From NCBI RefSeq assembly GCF_003006155.1, contig NZ_CP023559.1, positions 3,472,001-3,536,000 on the forward strand: a stretch of DNA of 64,000 nucleotides, written 5' to 3'. The notes beneath the pieces are model-generated. The model saw only the letters and a list, made by a program, of their open reading frames with translations. It was not told the DNA's origin and did not search any database. This document shows, piece by piece, positions 52,607 through 61,132 of this stretch. The stretch is from Salinicola tamaricis. Its GTDB lineage: Bacteria > Pseudomonadota > Gammaproteobacteria > Pseudomonadales > Halomonadaceae. Positions within the stretch are counted from its first letter, which is position 1. Every line of letters starts with the position of its first letter. The position numbers were made by a program, and so were the translations under genes.

Positions 52607-53674
52607 GCGCAATCTACCTGTGACGTGAACGCGCCGCGCTCGCCGGCCAGCGGGGTGAGGAAACGGCGTCTGAGCTCCTCCTGGGGGAGATCCTGGGCGA
52701 GCAGGTGCGTCAGTTTGCTGCAGGCGGCCTCGACGGTCATGTCATCACCCGACATGACGCCGATATCGTTGAGGATCTGGCCGCTGGCGTAGGTGCCGGG
52801 GGCAGCGCCGCCGATCGGGCATTGGCTGAGGGCGACCAGCGGTTTGCCTTCGGCGGCGGCGCGCGCGAGCACGCCGATCAGTGCCGGATCGTCGGGCAGG
52901 TTGCCGCTGCCCCAGCACTCCAGCACCGCGCCGGCCACCTGCGCTGCGTCGAGCCAGCGTTCGACCAGCGAGGCATCGATACCGGGCCACAGCGTTACGC
53001 GGACCACCTGAGGCGCTGGATCTCGTGCCGGCAATTCGAATCGCGGTGCGCCTTCGTCGCGCCAGGCGCGGGCGGGATAGAGCGCGGCCACGCCATCCAC
53101 CAGTTCGCCGAGCAGCGGCCAGTTGGGACTTTCGAAGCCGGTGTCGTCACGGGTATACCACTTGCGCGCACGGCAGCCGCGCAGCAGCCGGCCGTGGAAG
53201 CACAGGCCGACTTCGCGCCAGCCAGGTGGCGGCGAAAGCCAGTGACGCTTCCAGATTATCCAGCGCGTCGCTGTCGGGCTGGCCCAGCGGACGCTGCGAG
53301 CCGGTCACCACCACCGGTTTGGTCAGCCCCTGCAACTGAAAGGCGAGCGCCGAGGCGCACCAGGCGAGGGTATCGGTGCCGTGCAGGATGACGAAACCGG
53401 CATAGGTTTCGTGCTGCGCCGCGATCAGGGCGGCGAGCGCCGACCAGTCGGCGAAGGTCGCGCTGCTGGAGTCGATCGGCTCGGGAGACTCCCATAGCGT
53501 ATAGGCTGGCAGCGCGCGTCGCCGCAGCGGCGGCAGCGTTGCCAGTGCCGCCTCCAGGCGCGGCGCCATGTCGCCGGCGGGGATCAGCCCGCGGCTCGAG
53601 GCCTGCATGCCGATGGTACCGCCAGCGTAAATGACGAGCAGTGGTAGCGGTGTCGTATCAGAGGTCGTAACCAC
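52603..53674 (-). CDS. L-asparaginase, type I (one or two frame breaks)
   Basis: Hydrolyses asparagine to aspartate and ammonia. Active-site threonines are seen in [10 protein letters not shown] and the [17 protein letters not shown] block. [35 protein letters not shown] and [19 protein letters not shown] are also typical. The frame changes near 53225, with FHGRLLRG and [20 protein letters not shown] readable across the break. GTG start at 53674. The repaired length is about 357 residues. It overlaps the CBS-domain gene upstream by 17 bp and queC downstream by 4 bp, so it is co-transcribed with the queuosine genes. Its link to queuosine is not obvious. Confidence 0.88.
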
Positions 53675-54281
53675 GGATCACCTTGCAGATCGAGGCGAAG
53701 GTGCGCGCTTCCGGCGGATGGTTGAGATCGACACTCAGCGCACGACTGATATCGGAAGCGGAGATCATGCCGCGAATGCGTTCGCCGCCCTGGCCGTCCG
53801 GTTCGGTGACCAGAACGTGCTGATCGCCGGAGGATTTCAGTGTCTCGACCAGGTCACCGACACTGGCATGTGAGACTCGGCTGTAGGAGAGCGCGTGCAG
53901 CTCGCTGCGCGGTGTCTGGATCATTTCCGCCGTTACCTCGTCGCGGCCGATCTGATGCTGCTGCATGGCCAGCGTGACGCGACGGCCGCCGATCAGCTCG
54001 CGCGCATTGACCACGCCGGTGAAACGGCCTTCGGGGTTGATCAGCATCAGCAGCCGCACACCGGCCTGCTTCATGGTCTCCAGCGCCTGATCGACGGAAC
54101 TGGAGGTCGGCAATGTGTGCGGTCGGCTGATACTGAAATCGGTGACCAGCAGCACGGCCGGGCTCTCCAGCGTGACGCTGTGTGTCGGCGCTTCGGGTTG
54201 GACGATACCACTGACACCATCGAGGCTGGCTAGCGGTAGCGCGGTGAAGTGGACCTTGGAGGGGTGGGGGGTCTTGTCCAT
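53658..54281 (-). CDS. CBS-domain protein
   Basis: 207 residues with two CBS motifs: TSSSVDQALETMKQAGVRLL then GRFTGVVNARELIGG, and SHASVGDLVETLKSSGDQHV then RIRGMISASDISRAL. CBS pairs usually bind adenine nucleotides and sense energy state; no catalytic domain is attached. The first 55 residues are not recognised. It is the first gene of the minus-strand operon, overlapping the asparaginase start. The frame is intact. The role is unknown. Confidence 0.85.
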   Translation of the reverse strand: MDKTPHPSKVHFTALPLASLDGVSGIVQPEAPTHSVTLESPAVLLVTDFSISRPHTLPTSSSVDQALETMKQAGVRLLMLINPEGRFTGVVNARELIGGRRVTLAMQQHQIGRDEVTAEMIQTPRSELHALSYSRVSHASVGDLVETLKSSGDQHVLVTEPDGQGGERIRGMISASDISRALSVDLNHPPEARTFASICKVIRGYDL

Positions 54282-54404
54282 CGAAAATCTCCCGGCAAGT
54301 GTCTGAATCGAGATGTATCTACATGAAGGAAGAGCGCTGCCGACCTGCCGCGGTGACGTTGCTCACGCGGCGGCAGATCGGCGGATTAAGTCGGTGGCGC
54401 GACA

Positions 54405-54905
54405 TCAGCCGCGCTGCTGCAGATCGCCACGTACGCTATCCAGAAAGGTGATGAAGCGCGTATCGCGCGCGTCGTCGTGGCGATCGGTGCGACAGCCGAG
54501 CTTGAGACTGTTCTGCATCAGCAGTTCGTCATAGATGTCCAGCGTGATCTTGATGCCCGTGTCGGGGGTGGGCGTCAGTGTCCCCTGTTCGAGTGTGAAC
54601 CCCTCGAACAGGGTCGCGCGGATGCGCGTGGTGCCACCTTCGGTGAGCACTCGACGAACGAAAAGCCAGCCCTCACAGGCCAGATTGTCGCCGTTGTCGC
54701 GCTGGCGCTGGAACAGGGTGCGATAGCTCGCGCCCTCCTTGGCGCCGCGGTCCGCCATGCTGCGGTAGGCCTCGGTGACACGCGACGCCATGGCCCCGGT
54801 CTCTGCCAGCTTGCGCACGGCGGCCTGATGCTCGCGCGACAGCTGATCCTGGCGCTGGAAGCGCTGCCACAGGCGGTAGTCGGCGTACAGGGAGTTCGCG
54901 TCCAT
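54405..54905 (-). CDS. Hypothetical protein next to the flagellar cluster
   Basis: I do not recognise this family. The 166-residue protein has no signal peptide or membrane helix. The first half is strongly charged and helical (YRLWQRFQRQDQLSREHQAA, VTEAYRSMADRGAKEGASYR). The second half alternates as beta strands (GWLFVRRVLTEGGTTRIRAT, GIKITLDIYDELLMQNSLK). It has a normal start (GGAGAAGAC site) and codon usage like its neighbours. It is divergent from fliD across 273 bp that hold a sigma-28 promoter for fliD. Confidence 0.75.
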   Translation of the reverse strand: MDANSLYADYRLWQRFQRQDQLSREHQAAVRKLAETGAMASRVTEAYRSMADRGAKEGASYRTLFQRQRDNGDNLACEGWLFVRRVLTEGGTTRIRATLFEGFTLEQGTLTPTPDTGIKITLDIYDELLMQNSLKLGCRTDRHDDARDTRFITFLDSVRGDLQQRG

Positions 54906-55062
54906 GTCTTCTCCAGTAATGACGAATCGTCAGCCGCCTATGATCGCCTATTCGGCCGTCGTCTGGCCACCCGCGCGTGCTCGCCCACGCGCGCCTGCGC
55001 CTTTCTCTCGTGACGCCACGGTCTCGGGTCCCATGGCGACATGAAGATGCTACGGTAAATGC

Positions 55063-55090
55063 TAAAGTTTTGTGCGTCGTCGGCCGATCA
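55063..55090 (+). promoter_or_regulatory. Candidate sigma-28 promoter of fliD
   Basis: TAAAGTTT at 55063 is a perfect sigma-28 -35 and GCCGATCA at 55083 differs from GCCGATAA in one base. The spacer is 12 bp, against the usual 11. It is about 90 bp ahead of fliD, a late flagellar gene. Confidence 0.75.
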
Positions 55091-55178
55091 TGTAATAAGA
55101 CGACCCGAATCACGCCTATTCAGCCGCTGTGTGCGAGCCCGGCGTGGTAGAAATGGCATCCAGAACGAGAGAGGCATC

Positions 55179-56506
55179 ATGGCTAGCATAGCGTCCCTGG
55201 GTATCGGCTCCGGCCTGGATCTGAACGGGCTGCTTGGCGATCTCGAAAAAGCCGAGAACAAGCGGCTCGAACCGATCGCTGCGCAGCAGAGCAGCTACAA
55301 GACCAAGTTGTCGGCTTTCGGCAAGCTGGAGAGCTCGCTCAATGCGCTGCGCGATGCGGCCAGCAAGCTCGGCGATCCGGCGACCTTCACCGCTGTCGGT
55401 AGCGAGATCACCGGCAGTGCAGTGAGCGTGTCCACGGGCAAGGGCGCCGAGGCGGGTCGTTATCAGATCGAGGTGTCGCAACTGGCCCAGGCACAGTCTT
55501 CCGCCTCCAAGGGGTTCTCCAGCAAGTCCGATGATCTGGGTATCAGCGGTACCCTGAGCTTTACTGTCGGCAGCGGCGACCAGATCGATGTGGACTATGC
55601 CAGCGGCGATTCGCTGAGTGATATTCGCGATGCCATCAATGCCAAGGATGCAGGGGCCAATGCCTCCATCATCAATGACGGTAGCGGCTATCGGCTGGTG
55701 ATGACCTCCAGCGAAACCGGCACCGACGCCGAGATTGCCTTCTCCAGTGACACCGACTTCAGCTTCGAGACCAAGGTGGCGGCGCAGGACGCCCAGCTCA
55801 AGGTCAACGGCATCGATATCGTCAGCCAGACGAATACCGTCGAAGAAGCCATTCAGGGGGTGACGCTCAAGCTCGATGCCACGACTGACGCTGCGGCCAC
55901 CCTGACAGTGTCCAAGGACACCGAGGCGATGAGCGCGTCGGTCAAGGCGTTCGTCGATGCTTACAATGCGGTGCAAAAGACCGCCGATGCACTCACGGGA
56001 TACAACGCGGACACCGACACCGCGGGTCTGCTGCTGGGCGACTCCACCATGCGCTCGATCGAGTCGCGGCTGCGTGGTGCGCTGAGCACGCCTAACGATG
56101 ACGGCGGCAGCTACCGCCTGCTCTCCAATATGGGCATCGAGCGTCAGCTCGACGGCACGCTGAAGATCGATAGCGACAAGTTCGACCAGGCGCTGGCCGA
56201 TGATACTGCGGGTGTCAGCCAATTCTTCTCCGGTGCCGACGGTGAGAGCGGTTTTATCGGCAGCTTCGACAAGACCGGGGACGATTCTAGACAGTGGCGG
56301 CTCGCTGGAAGCGGCGACCGACGGCATCGACTCGACGCTGGCGAGCCTCAAGGATCGCTACTCGCGTATGCAGGATTCGATCTCCAGCCACCATTGACCG
56401 CTATCGCAAGCAGTTCAGCCAGCTCGATTCACTGGTGTCGCAGATGAATTCCATGAGCAGTTATCTGAACCAGCAGTTCAGCGCGCTCAGCGCACAAACC
56501 AAGTAG
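55179..56506 (+). CDS. fliD: Flagellar filament cap protein FliD (frame breaks near the C-terminus)
   Basis: Hook-associated protein 2, which caps the filament and promotes flagellin assembly. The N-terminus ASLGIGSGLDLNGLLGDLEK is diagnostic. GRYQIEVSQLAQAQSSASKG, VNGIDIVSQTNTVEEAIQGV and VKAFVDAYNAVQKTADALTG follow. The C-terminal coiled coil ends RYRKQFSQLDSLVSQMNSMS then SYLNQQFSAL. Frame changes near 56285 and 56390 interrupt it. ATG 55179 follows AGAGAGGC. Repaired length is about 442 residues. It starts the operon fliD-fliS-fliT-fliK-flhX. Confidence 0.92.
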
Positions 56507-56521
56507 TGACAGGTGCCTAGC

Positions 56522-56925
56522 ATGATGATGACCAACCGACGGGGCGCAGGTGCCTACGCGAGGGTAGGGGTGGAGTCGGCGGTGATGTCCGCCGATCCAC
56601 ACCAGCTCATCGTGATGCTGTTCGATGGCGCTCAGGCCGCCATCAGTAGCGCCCAACTGCACTTGCAGGACGGCAACCGCGCGGCCAAAGGCGCGGCGAT
56701 CTCCAAGGCGATCGATATCGTCAACAACGGCCTGTCCGCAGCCCTCGATCATGAGAAGGGCGGTGAGATCGCGGCCAATCTGGCACGACTCTACGATTAC
56801 GTGTCGCGTCTGCTGCTGCAGGCGAACCTGCGGGACGACGCCCCCCATTGGTTCAGGCTGCGGCTATCCTCGCTGATCTCGGCTCGGGCTGGCGCGAGCT
56901 GCGCGCCGCCGGAGCTGCACCGTGA
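56522..56925 (+). CDS. fliS: Flagellar export chaperone FliS (one frame break)
   Basis: Binds unfolded flagellin in the cytosol until export. GAYARVGVESAVMSADPHQL, IVMLFDGAQAAISSAQLHLQ, AIDIVNNGLSAALDHEKGGE and ARLYDYVSRLLLQANLRDDA are typical. One base is missing near 56850. With it the end reads VQAAAILADLGSGWRELRAA and stops at 56925; as read the frame runs to 56929. It lies 15 bp after fliD. Confidence 0.9.
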
Positions 56926-56939
56926 GTGAAGGAGGTCGA

Positions 56940-57318
56940 ATGGCCGAGCATGAGTCCATGGTGGCGCGCTACCGCGAGCTGCTGGAAGTTTCCAGCACGA
57001 TGCTGGGCCATGCCCGGTCCCAGGATTGGGAGGCGTTGATCCAGCAGGAGGCTCTACGCGGTCGAGCTGGATGGGTGCGTTTGATCGGCGATCCAGGCTC
57101 GTTCAGCGAAAGCGAGCGTCAGGCTCAGCTTCAGTTGCTCGAGCAGATCCTGACCCAGGATGCGGAGACGCGGCGTCTGCTCGATGCACGCCGCGACGAG
57201 CTGGCGCAGATGATCGGCAACTCCCGGCGCCAGCAGGCCGTGGGGCAGGTCGTACCAAGGTGGTCGGGGCGGTATCTCCACGCGCCTCCGTTTCAACGCG
57301 CCTGACGGTAGCATGTGA
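56940..57318 (+). CDS. fliT: FliT-like flagellar chaperone (one frame break)
   Basis: A short helical protein (MAEHESMVARYRELLEVSST, EQILTQDAETRRLLDARRDE, LAQMIGNSRRQQAVGQ) in the position of fliT after fliS. In enterics FliT chaperones FliD and restrains FlhDC. ATG 56940 has a full AAGGAGG site; a GTG at 56922 overlapping fliS is the alternative. A frame change near 57252 restores SYQGGRGGISTRLRFNAPDG and a stop at 57318 that overlaps the next start. About 125 residues. Assignment rests on position and helical character more than on sequence. Confidence 0.72.
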
Positions 57319-58568
57319 GCGGCATTACCCCGATTCTGGACACTTTGCTGCACCAGGTGCTGGGCAAGCGGGTGGATGTGCCCGTGCTTCGGGATCAGCC
57401 GGCGCCGGTCTCGCCCAAGGCCTCTTCCGATGCGATTCAACCCGCCCGCAGCGATTCGCGCTTGCATGGCCAGAGCCAGCCGAGGCTGACTGCGGCTGAG
57501 GGCGATCTGGCGCGCTCGACAACGGGGCGTCAGACGCCGCTCACATCAGAGAGACCGATACCGCTGGCCTCGGCGCAGACCTCTCTGAGTCGCGCTGCCG
57601 TTGAGATATCCCAATTGCTGGCACGCCACCCGGTGGCGCAGAGTTCTGCCATCACGTCCACCGCGGCGCTGCTGTCGACGCGTAACCCCAGCGCCGAGGC
57701 GGCAGCGAGCGCGCTGGCCAACAGTATCAGCGGCAGCGGCGTGTTCTATGAGTCCCATCTGTCGCGCTGGCTGCAGGGCAGCTATCCGCTCGCCAAGCTT
57801 TGGCAGGAGCCTCAAGCCTGGATGGGGCTCAGCTTCCGTCCCAGTCCTCAGCCCCAGGCTGCCTTTTCGCCGTTGCTGGCGGCGTGGCGCTCCCTGCTGC
57901 TCGAGCGCCCGGGCAGCTCGGCTTCTGGTCTGTCCCCGCGCAGTGACGGGAATGCGGGAAGTACCGCTTCCGCGGCCAGCGCCGCGCCGCGAGGGGGCGC
58001 GCCAGCGACTTCGTCAAGTGCCCCTGCCGGCGCCTATCGGGCGGATGGTACCCAGGTCGCAGCGCGGCCTGCTGGCGGTGTGACGGCGGTGTCGCCGCCG
58101 CTGGGGGGCGGACAAGCCATGCTGGGTGACGATAGGGTAGCGCCGAGGCAGGTGCATCAGCTATCGCATCAACCGCCCGAGCATCTACAGTCGCTGGTAC
58201 GTCATCAGCTCGAGTTGATGGCATCGCCGACACTACGCTGGGAAGGGCAGCTGCTGCCGGGCATGCCGATGTTCTTCATGCTCACGGAGGTTCCCTATCG
58301 GGAATCGCACGAGCAGTCGGAGGGCTCGGGCGAGCGTGAGCAGGCGCAGCGTCAATGGCGTGGCGAGATCCGTCTGACGCTGCCGAGGTTGGGCGAGATC
58401 GAGGTCGAACTGGAGAGTGTCGCCGCCGATCACTGGCGTATCGTCATTGCCGCGAGCGATGCGCAGGCGCGACAGCGCATCGCCGAGGAGTTGCCGGCGC
58501 TGCGCGAGCAGTTGATCGCAAGACAGCTGCGCGTCGATCTCGAGATGACCGAGGAGAAGCTGGCATGA
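57315..58568 (+). CDS. fliK: FliK-like flagellar hook-length control protein
   Basis: 417 residues. The middle (about 40-285) is Ser/Ala/Pro/Gly-rich and of low complexity, as in hook-length rulers. The C-terminal 120 residues (LRWEGQLLPGMPMFFMLTEV, WRGEIRLTLPRLGEIEVELE, LREQLIARQLRVDLEMTEEK) match the Flg_hook domain that switches export specificity through FlhB. The GTG start overlaps the fliT stop, and ATGA overlaps the next gene. Classical fliK sits with the basal-body genes, so this could be a second FliK-like protein. The frame is intact. Confidence 0.78.
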   Translation: MSGITPILDTLLHQVLGKRVDVPVLRDQPAPVSPKASSDAIQPARSDSRLHGQSQPRLTAAEGDLARSTTGRQTPLTSERPIPLASAQTSLSRAAVEISQLLARHPVAQSSAITSTAALLSTRNPSAEAAASALANSISGSGVFYESHLSRWLQGSYPLAKLWQEPQAWMGLSFRPSPQPQAAFSPLLAAWRSLLLERPGSSASGLSPRSDGNAGSTASAASAAPRGGAPATSSSAPAGAYRADGTQVAARPAGGVTAVSPPLGGGQAMLGDDRVAPRQVHQLSHQPPEHLQSLVRHQLELMASPTLRWEGQLLPGMPMFFMLTEVPYRESHEQSEGSGEREQAQRQWRGEIRLTLPRLGEIEVELESVAADHWRIVIAASDAQARQRIAEELPALREQLIARQLRVDLEMTEEKLA

Positions 58569-58852
58569 GTGACAGCGATTCGCGCAAGCGTGCCGTAGCC
58601 CTGGCCTACTCGGGCGAGCGACACGACGCCCCGAGAGTGGTTGCAAAAGGATATGGTGATGTGGCCGAGCGCATCATTGCCTCGGCCAGCGCTGCGGGCA
58701 TCTTCGTGCACGATGCGCCCGAGTTGGTGGCGCTGCTGATGCAGGTCGACCTCGACGAACGTATTCCCGAGTCTCTCTATCAGGTGGTCGCAGAGCTGCT
58801 GGTATGGATCGCCCAGGTCGATGGCGCCGCGCTGGCGGGTGATATGCGCTAG
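58565..58852 (+). CDS. Stand-alone FlhB C-terminal domain protein (FlhX type)
   Basis: 95 residues aligning with the part of FlhB that follows the NPTH autocleavage site: AVALAYSGERHDAPRVVAKG, YGDVAERIIASASAAGIFVH, DAPELVALLMQVDLDERIPE and LYQVVAELLVWIAQ. It has no membrane domain and no NPTH itself. Such proteins can stand in for the cleaved FlhB tail in export switching. It overlaps the FliK-like gene by 4 bp, whose C-terminal domain would contact it. The frame is intact. Confidence 0.85.
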   Translation: MSDSDSRKRAVALAYSGERHDAPRVVAKGYGDVAERIIASASAAGIFVHDAPELVALLMQVDLDERIPESLYQVVAELLVWIAQVDGAALAGDMR

Positions 58853-59150
58853 TTACAGGTGTGTCCGACGCCTGGTGGTCTCATTTGAGTCTCATCATTT
58901 TGTAACGCAATAGCGCTAACCTTCCCAAAACACCTATAGCAATCAGTCACTTTCGGCCGGAAATGGGACGCTTGCACCACAAAAAATGTTACCCTAAGAA
59001 AATTTAGTAACAAAGGTTGATTTTTTTCATCCAAAGGTTGCACACTATATCTATCACAAAGATCTGATGTAAGTCTGATTGGCTTACAAGCAGGCGGAGC
59101 GCCTGGTGTACGGGCGCCGACAAAAAACCCACACGCAGGGACCCCTAGGC
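58853..59150. promoter_or_regulatory. AT-rich regulatory region ahead of flhDC
   Basis: 298 bp with far more A/T than its surroundings (about 58900-59070), including an A run and a T run (ACAAAAAATG, GATTTTTTTC). This is where activators, silencers and a class 1 promoter of the flagellar master operon would act. Individual sites could not be assigned. Confidence 0.5.
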
Positions 59151-59480
59151 ATGCATAAGAACGGCTATCTCGAAGACATCCAGGACCTCAATCTGTCCTA
59201 TCTGTTGCTGGTTCAGCGTCTTCTGAATGAAGATCGCGAGACCGCCATGTTTCGCTTGAATCTCGATGCCGAGATGGCCGATGCCATCGCCGGGCTATCG
59301 ATCAAGCAGTTGACCAACTCTCGCGCACCAATCAGCTGCTGTGCCATCTGCGCTTCTCCGATGCGCGTCAGCTCGATCTGCTGCTCAACAATCCGCTGCC
59401 CAGGGCTCAGTCAGACCCATGCCGCGCTGCTGATGGCGGGAGCCAATCGTATCGCGCTGCCATCATCCCAGGAGGGTTGA
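59151..59480 (+). CDS. flhD: Flagellar master regulator subunit FlhD (compensating frame breaks)
   Basis: With FlhC forms the FlhD4C2 activator of class 2 flagellar promoters. The start MHKNGYLEDIQDLNLSYLLL and AMFRLNLDAEMADAIAGLSI are clear FlhD. Near 59318 a G is missing (AAG CTC TCG CGC), and near 59405 about two bases are lost, which returns to the first frame. Between them LSRTNQLLCHLRFSDARQLD carries the conserved Cys. The end reads THAALLMAGANRIALPSSQE. Repaired length is about 110 residues. It is 3 bp before flhC. Confidence 0.9.
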   Translation: MHKNGYLEDIQDLNLSYLLLVQRLLNEDRETAMFRLNLDAEMADAIAGLSIKQLTNSRAPISCCAICASPMRVSSICCSTIRCPGLSQTHAALLMAGANRIALPSSQEG

Positions 59481-59483
59481 GCC

Positions 59484-60076
59484 ATGAGCGATAAGAGCCT
59501 GGTGGGGGAGATGCTGCAGGTTCAACTGGCCATCGAGCTGATCGAGCTGGGCGCTCGTCTGCAGGTGCTCGAGACCGAGACCGCACTGAGCCGTGCCGGC
59601 TCATCAAGCTGTACAAAGAGGTCAAGGGGATGTCGCCGCCCAAGGGGATGCTGCCGTTCTCCGCGGACTGGTTTGTCACTTGGCTGCCCAATATTCACTC
59701 GTCGCTGTTCTACAACATCTATCGTCGTCTCAATGAAGAGCTCGGCTGCGAGCGGATGAGTGCCTTCGTCAAGGCTTACCGGCTCTACCTGGAGCAGGTA
59801 CAACTGGATCAGGCGGAGCCCACCCTCGGTCTGACTCGCGCCTGGACGCTGGTGCGCTTCTTCGAGAGCGATCTGCTCCAGCTCTCGCGCTGCCAGAGCT
59901 GCGGCGGCGATTTTGTCGCCCATGCCCACAGCCCGACGCGGGATTACGTCTGTGGCATCTGCCAGCCGCCGTCGCGCGCGGGTAAGACGCGTAAGGCCAA
60001 GCGTGATGTCGACAGCGAGGAGTCGATTGGCGATACCGAGCAAGCGCAGCCGCTGCGGCGTGCCGCCTCGCGCTGA
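59484..60076 (+). CDS. flhC: Flagellar master regulator subunit FlhC (one frame break)
   Basis: Zinc-binding partner of FlhD. MSDKSLVGEMLQVQLAIELI, PKGMLPFSADWFVTWLPNIH and AFVKAYRLYLEQVQLDQAEP match FlhC. So do TRAWTLVRFFESDLLQLSRC and the four-Cys zinc site (CQSCGG and CGICQPPSRAGK). A base is missing near 59605 (LSRARLIKLYKEVKG region). Repaired length is about 197 residues. A terminator follows. Confidence 0.93.
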
Positions 60077-60096
60077 GCTGACTCGGCACGACCCTG

Positions 60097-60125
60097 GACG
60101 GGCCCCTTCGGGGGCCCGTCTTGCG
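60097..60125 (+). terminator. Terminator after flhC
   Basis: GACGGGCCCC pairs perfectly with GGGGCCCGTC around a TTCG tetraloop, then TTGCGTTT. It separates flhDC from motAB. Confidence 0.75.
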
Positions 60126-60174
60126 TTTGATGGTCGGGATGAGGCAAGCGGCCGGCTTTCTGTGACGTTCACCC

Positions 60175-60202
60175 TCAAGTGGGCCCGGGCATCTGCCGAT
60201 AG
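60175..60202 (+). promoter_or_regulatory. Candidate sigma-28 promoter of motAB
   Basis: GCCGATAG at 60195 matches the sigma-28 -10 in 7 of 8 bases. TCAAGTGG at 60175 is a weak -35 at the same 12-bp spacing as in front of fliD. It is 42 bp ahead of motA. Confidence 0.6.
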
Positions 60203-60244
60203 AAAAGGCAGATTCGCCATGTATCATCCCCAGGAGCATGCCTC

Positions 60245-61132
60245 GTGTTGATTTTAATCGGTTACATCGTCGTCATCGGTAGCGTCTTCGGAGGCTATGC
60301 GGCGATCGGCGGCCACCTGGGCGCGCTGATACAGCCCTGGGAGTTCGTGATGATCGGTGGTGCCGCGATCGGTGCCTTCATCTGTGCCAACAATGGCAAG
60401 GCGATCAAGGCCACGCTGAAATCGTTCTCCAAGCTCAAGCGGACCAAGCGCTATAACAAGATGATGTACATGGAGTTGATGGCGCTCCAGTATCGCTTGC
60501 TGACCAAGGCGCGCCGCGACGGCATGCTGGCGATCGAGCGCGACATCGATTCGCCTCAGGAGAGCGCGATCTTCGCTGACTATCCCAAGATTCTCTCCGA
60601 TCCCATGATCATGGCGTTTTTGACCGACTATCTGCGGCTGATGGTCAGCGGCAACATGGATCCGTTCGAGATCGATGCGCTGATGGAGCACGAGATCGAA
60701 ACCTTTCAGCACGAGGCCGAAGTGCCTGCGCATTCACTTTCCGCGGTCGGCGATGGTCTGCCTGCCTTCGGTATCGTGGCCGCGGTCATGGGGGTGGTTC
60801 ACGCGCTGGGTGCCGCCGATCAGGGGGCGGCCATGATGGGGCAGATGATTGCCCAGGCGCTGGTGGGCACCTTCGCCGGGATTCTCATGGCTTACGGCTT
60901 CGTCACTCCAGTGGCACACCATCTCAATCTCCAGGTGGGTGAAGCGACCAAGATGCTTCAGTGCATTCGCGTGACCTTGATGGCGAGCCTCAATGGCCTG
61001 GCACCGCAGCTGGCGGTGGAGTTTGGCCGCAAGGCCCTGTTCACGGCGGTACGGCCCTCGTTCAGTGAGCTCGAGGAGCATGTGCGCTCGAGCGGCCAGA
61101 CCCTGCGAGGCACCGGGACGGATAACTCATGA
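60245..61132 (+). CDS. motA: Flagellar motor stator protein MotA
   Basis: Inner-membrane proton-channel subunit that pushes on FliG. 295 residues with four hydrophobic segments (ILIGYIVVIGSVFGGYAAIG, WEFVMIGGAAIGAFICAN, LPAFGIVAAVMGVVHALG, LVGTFAGILMAYGFVTPVA). The large cytoplasmic loop carries the charged residues around ARRDGMLAIERDIDSP. The GTG start at 60245 gives MLILIGYIVV, as in E. coli MotA. It overlaps motB by 4 bp. The frame is intact. Confidence 0.95.
   Translation: MLILIGYIVVIGSVFGGYAAIGGHLGALIQPWEFVMIGGAAIGAFICANNGKAIKATLKSFSKLKRTKRYNKMMYMELMALQYRLLTKARRDGMLAIERDIDSPQESAIFADYPKILSDPMIMAFLTDYLRLMVSGNMDPFEIDALMEHEIETFQHEAEVPAHSLSAVGDGLPAFGIVAAVMGVVHALGAADQGAAMMGQMIAQALVGTFAGILMAYGFVTPVAHHLNLQVGEATKMLQCIRVTLMASLNGLAPQLAVEFGRKALFTAVRPSFSELEEHVRSSGQTLRGTGTDNS

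Noticed and set aside
54282-54404. preQ1 riboswitch ahead of the queuosine operon
   Set aside because: No convincing preQ1 aptamer pattern was seen before the first gene, nor in the short gaps between the que genes.
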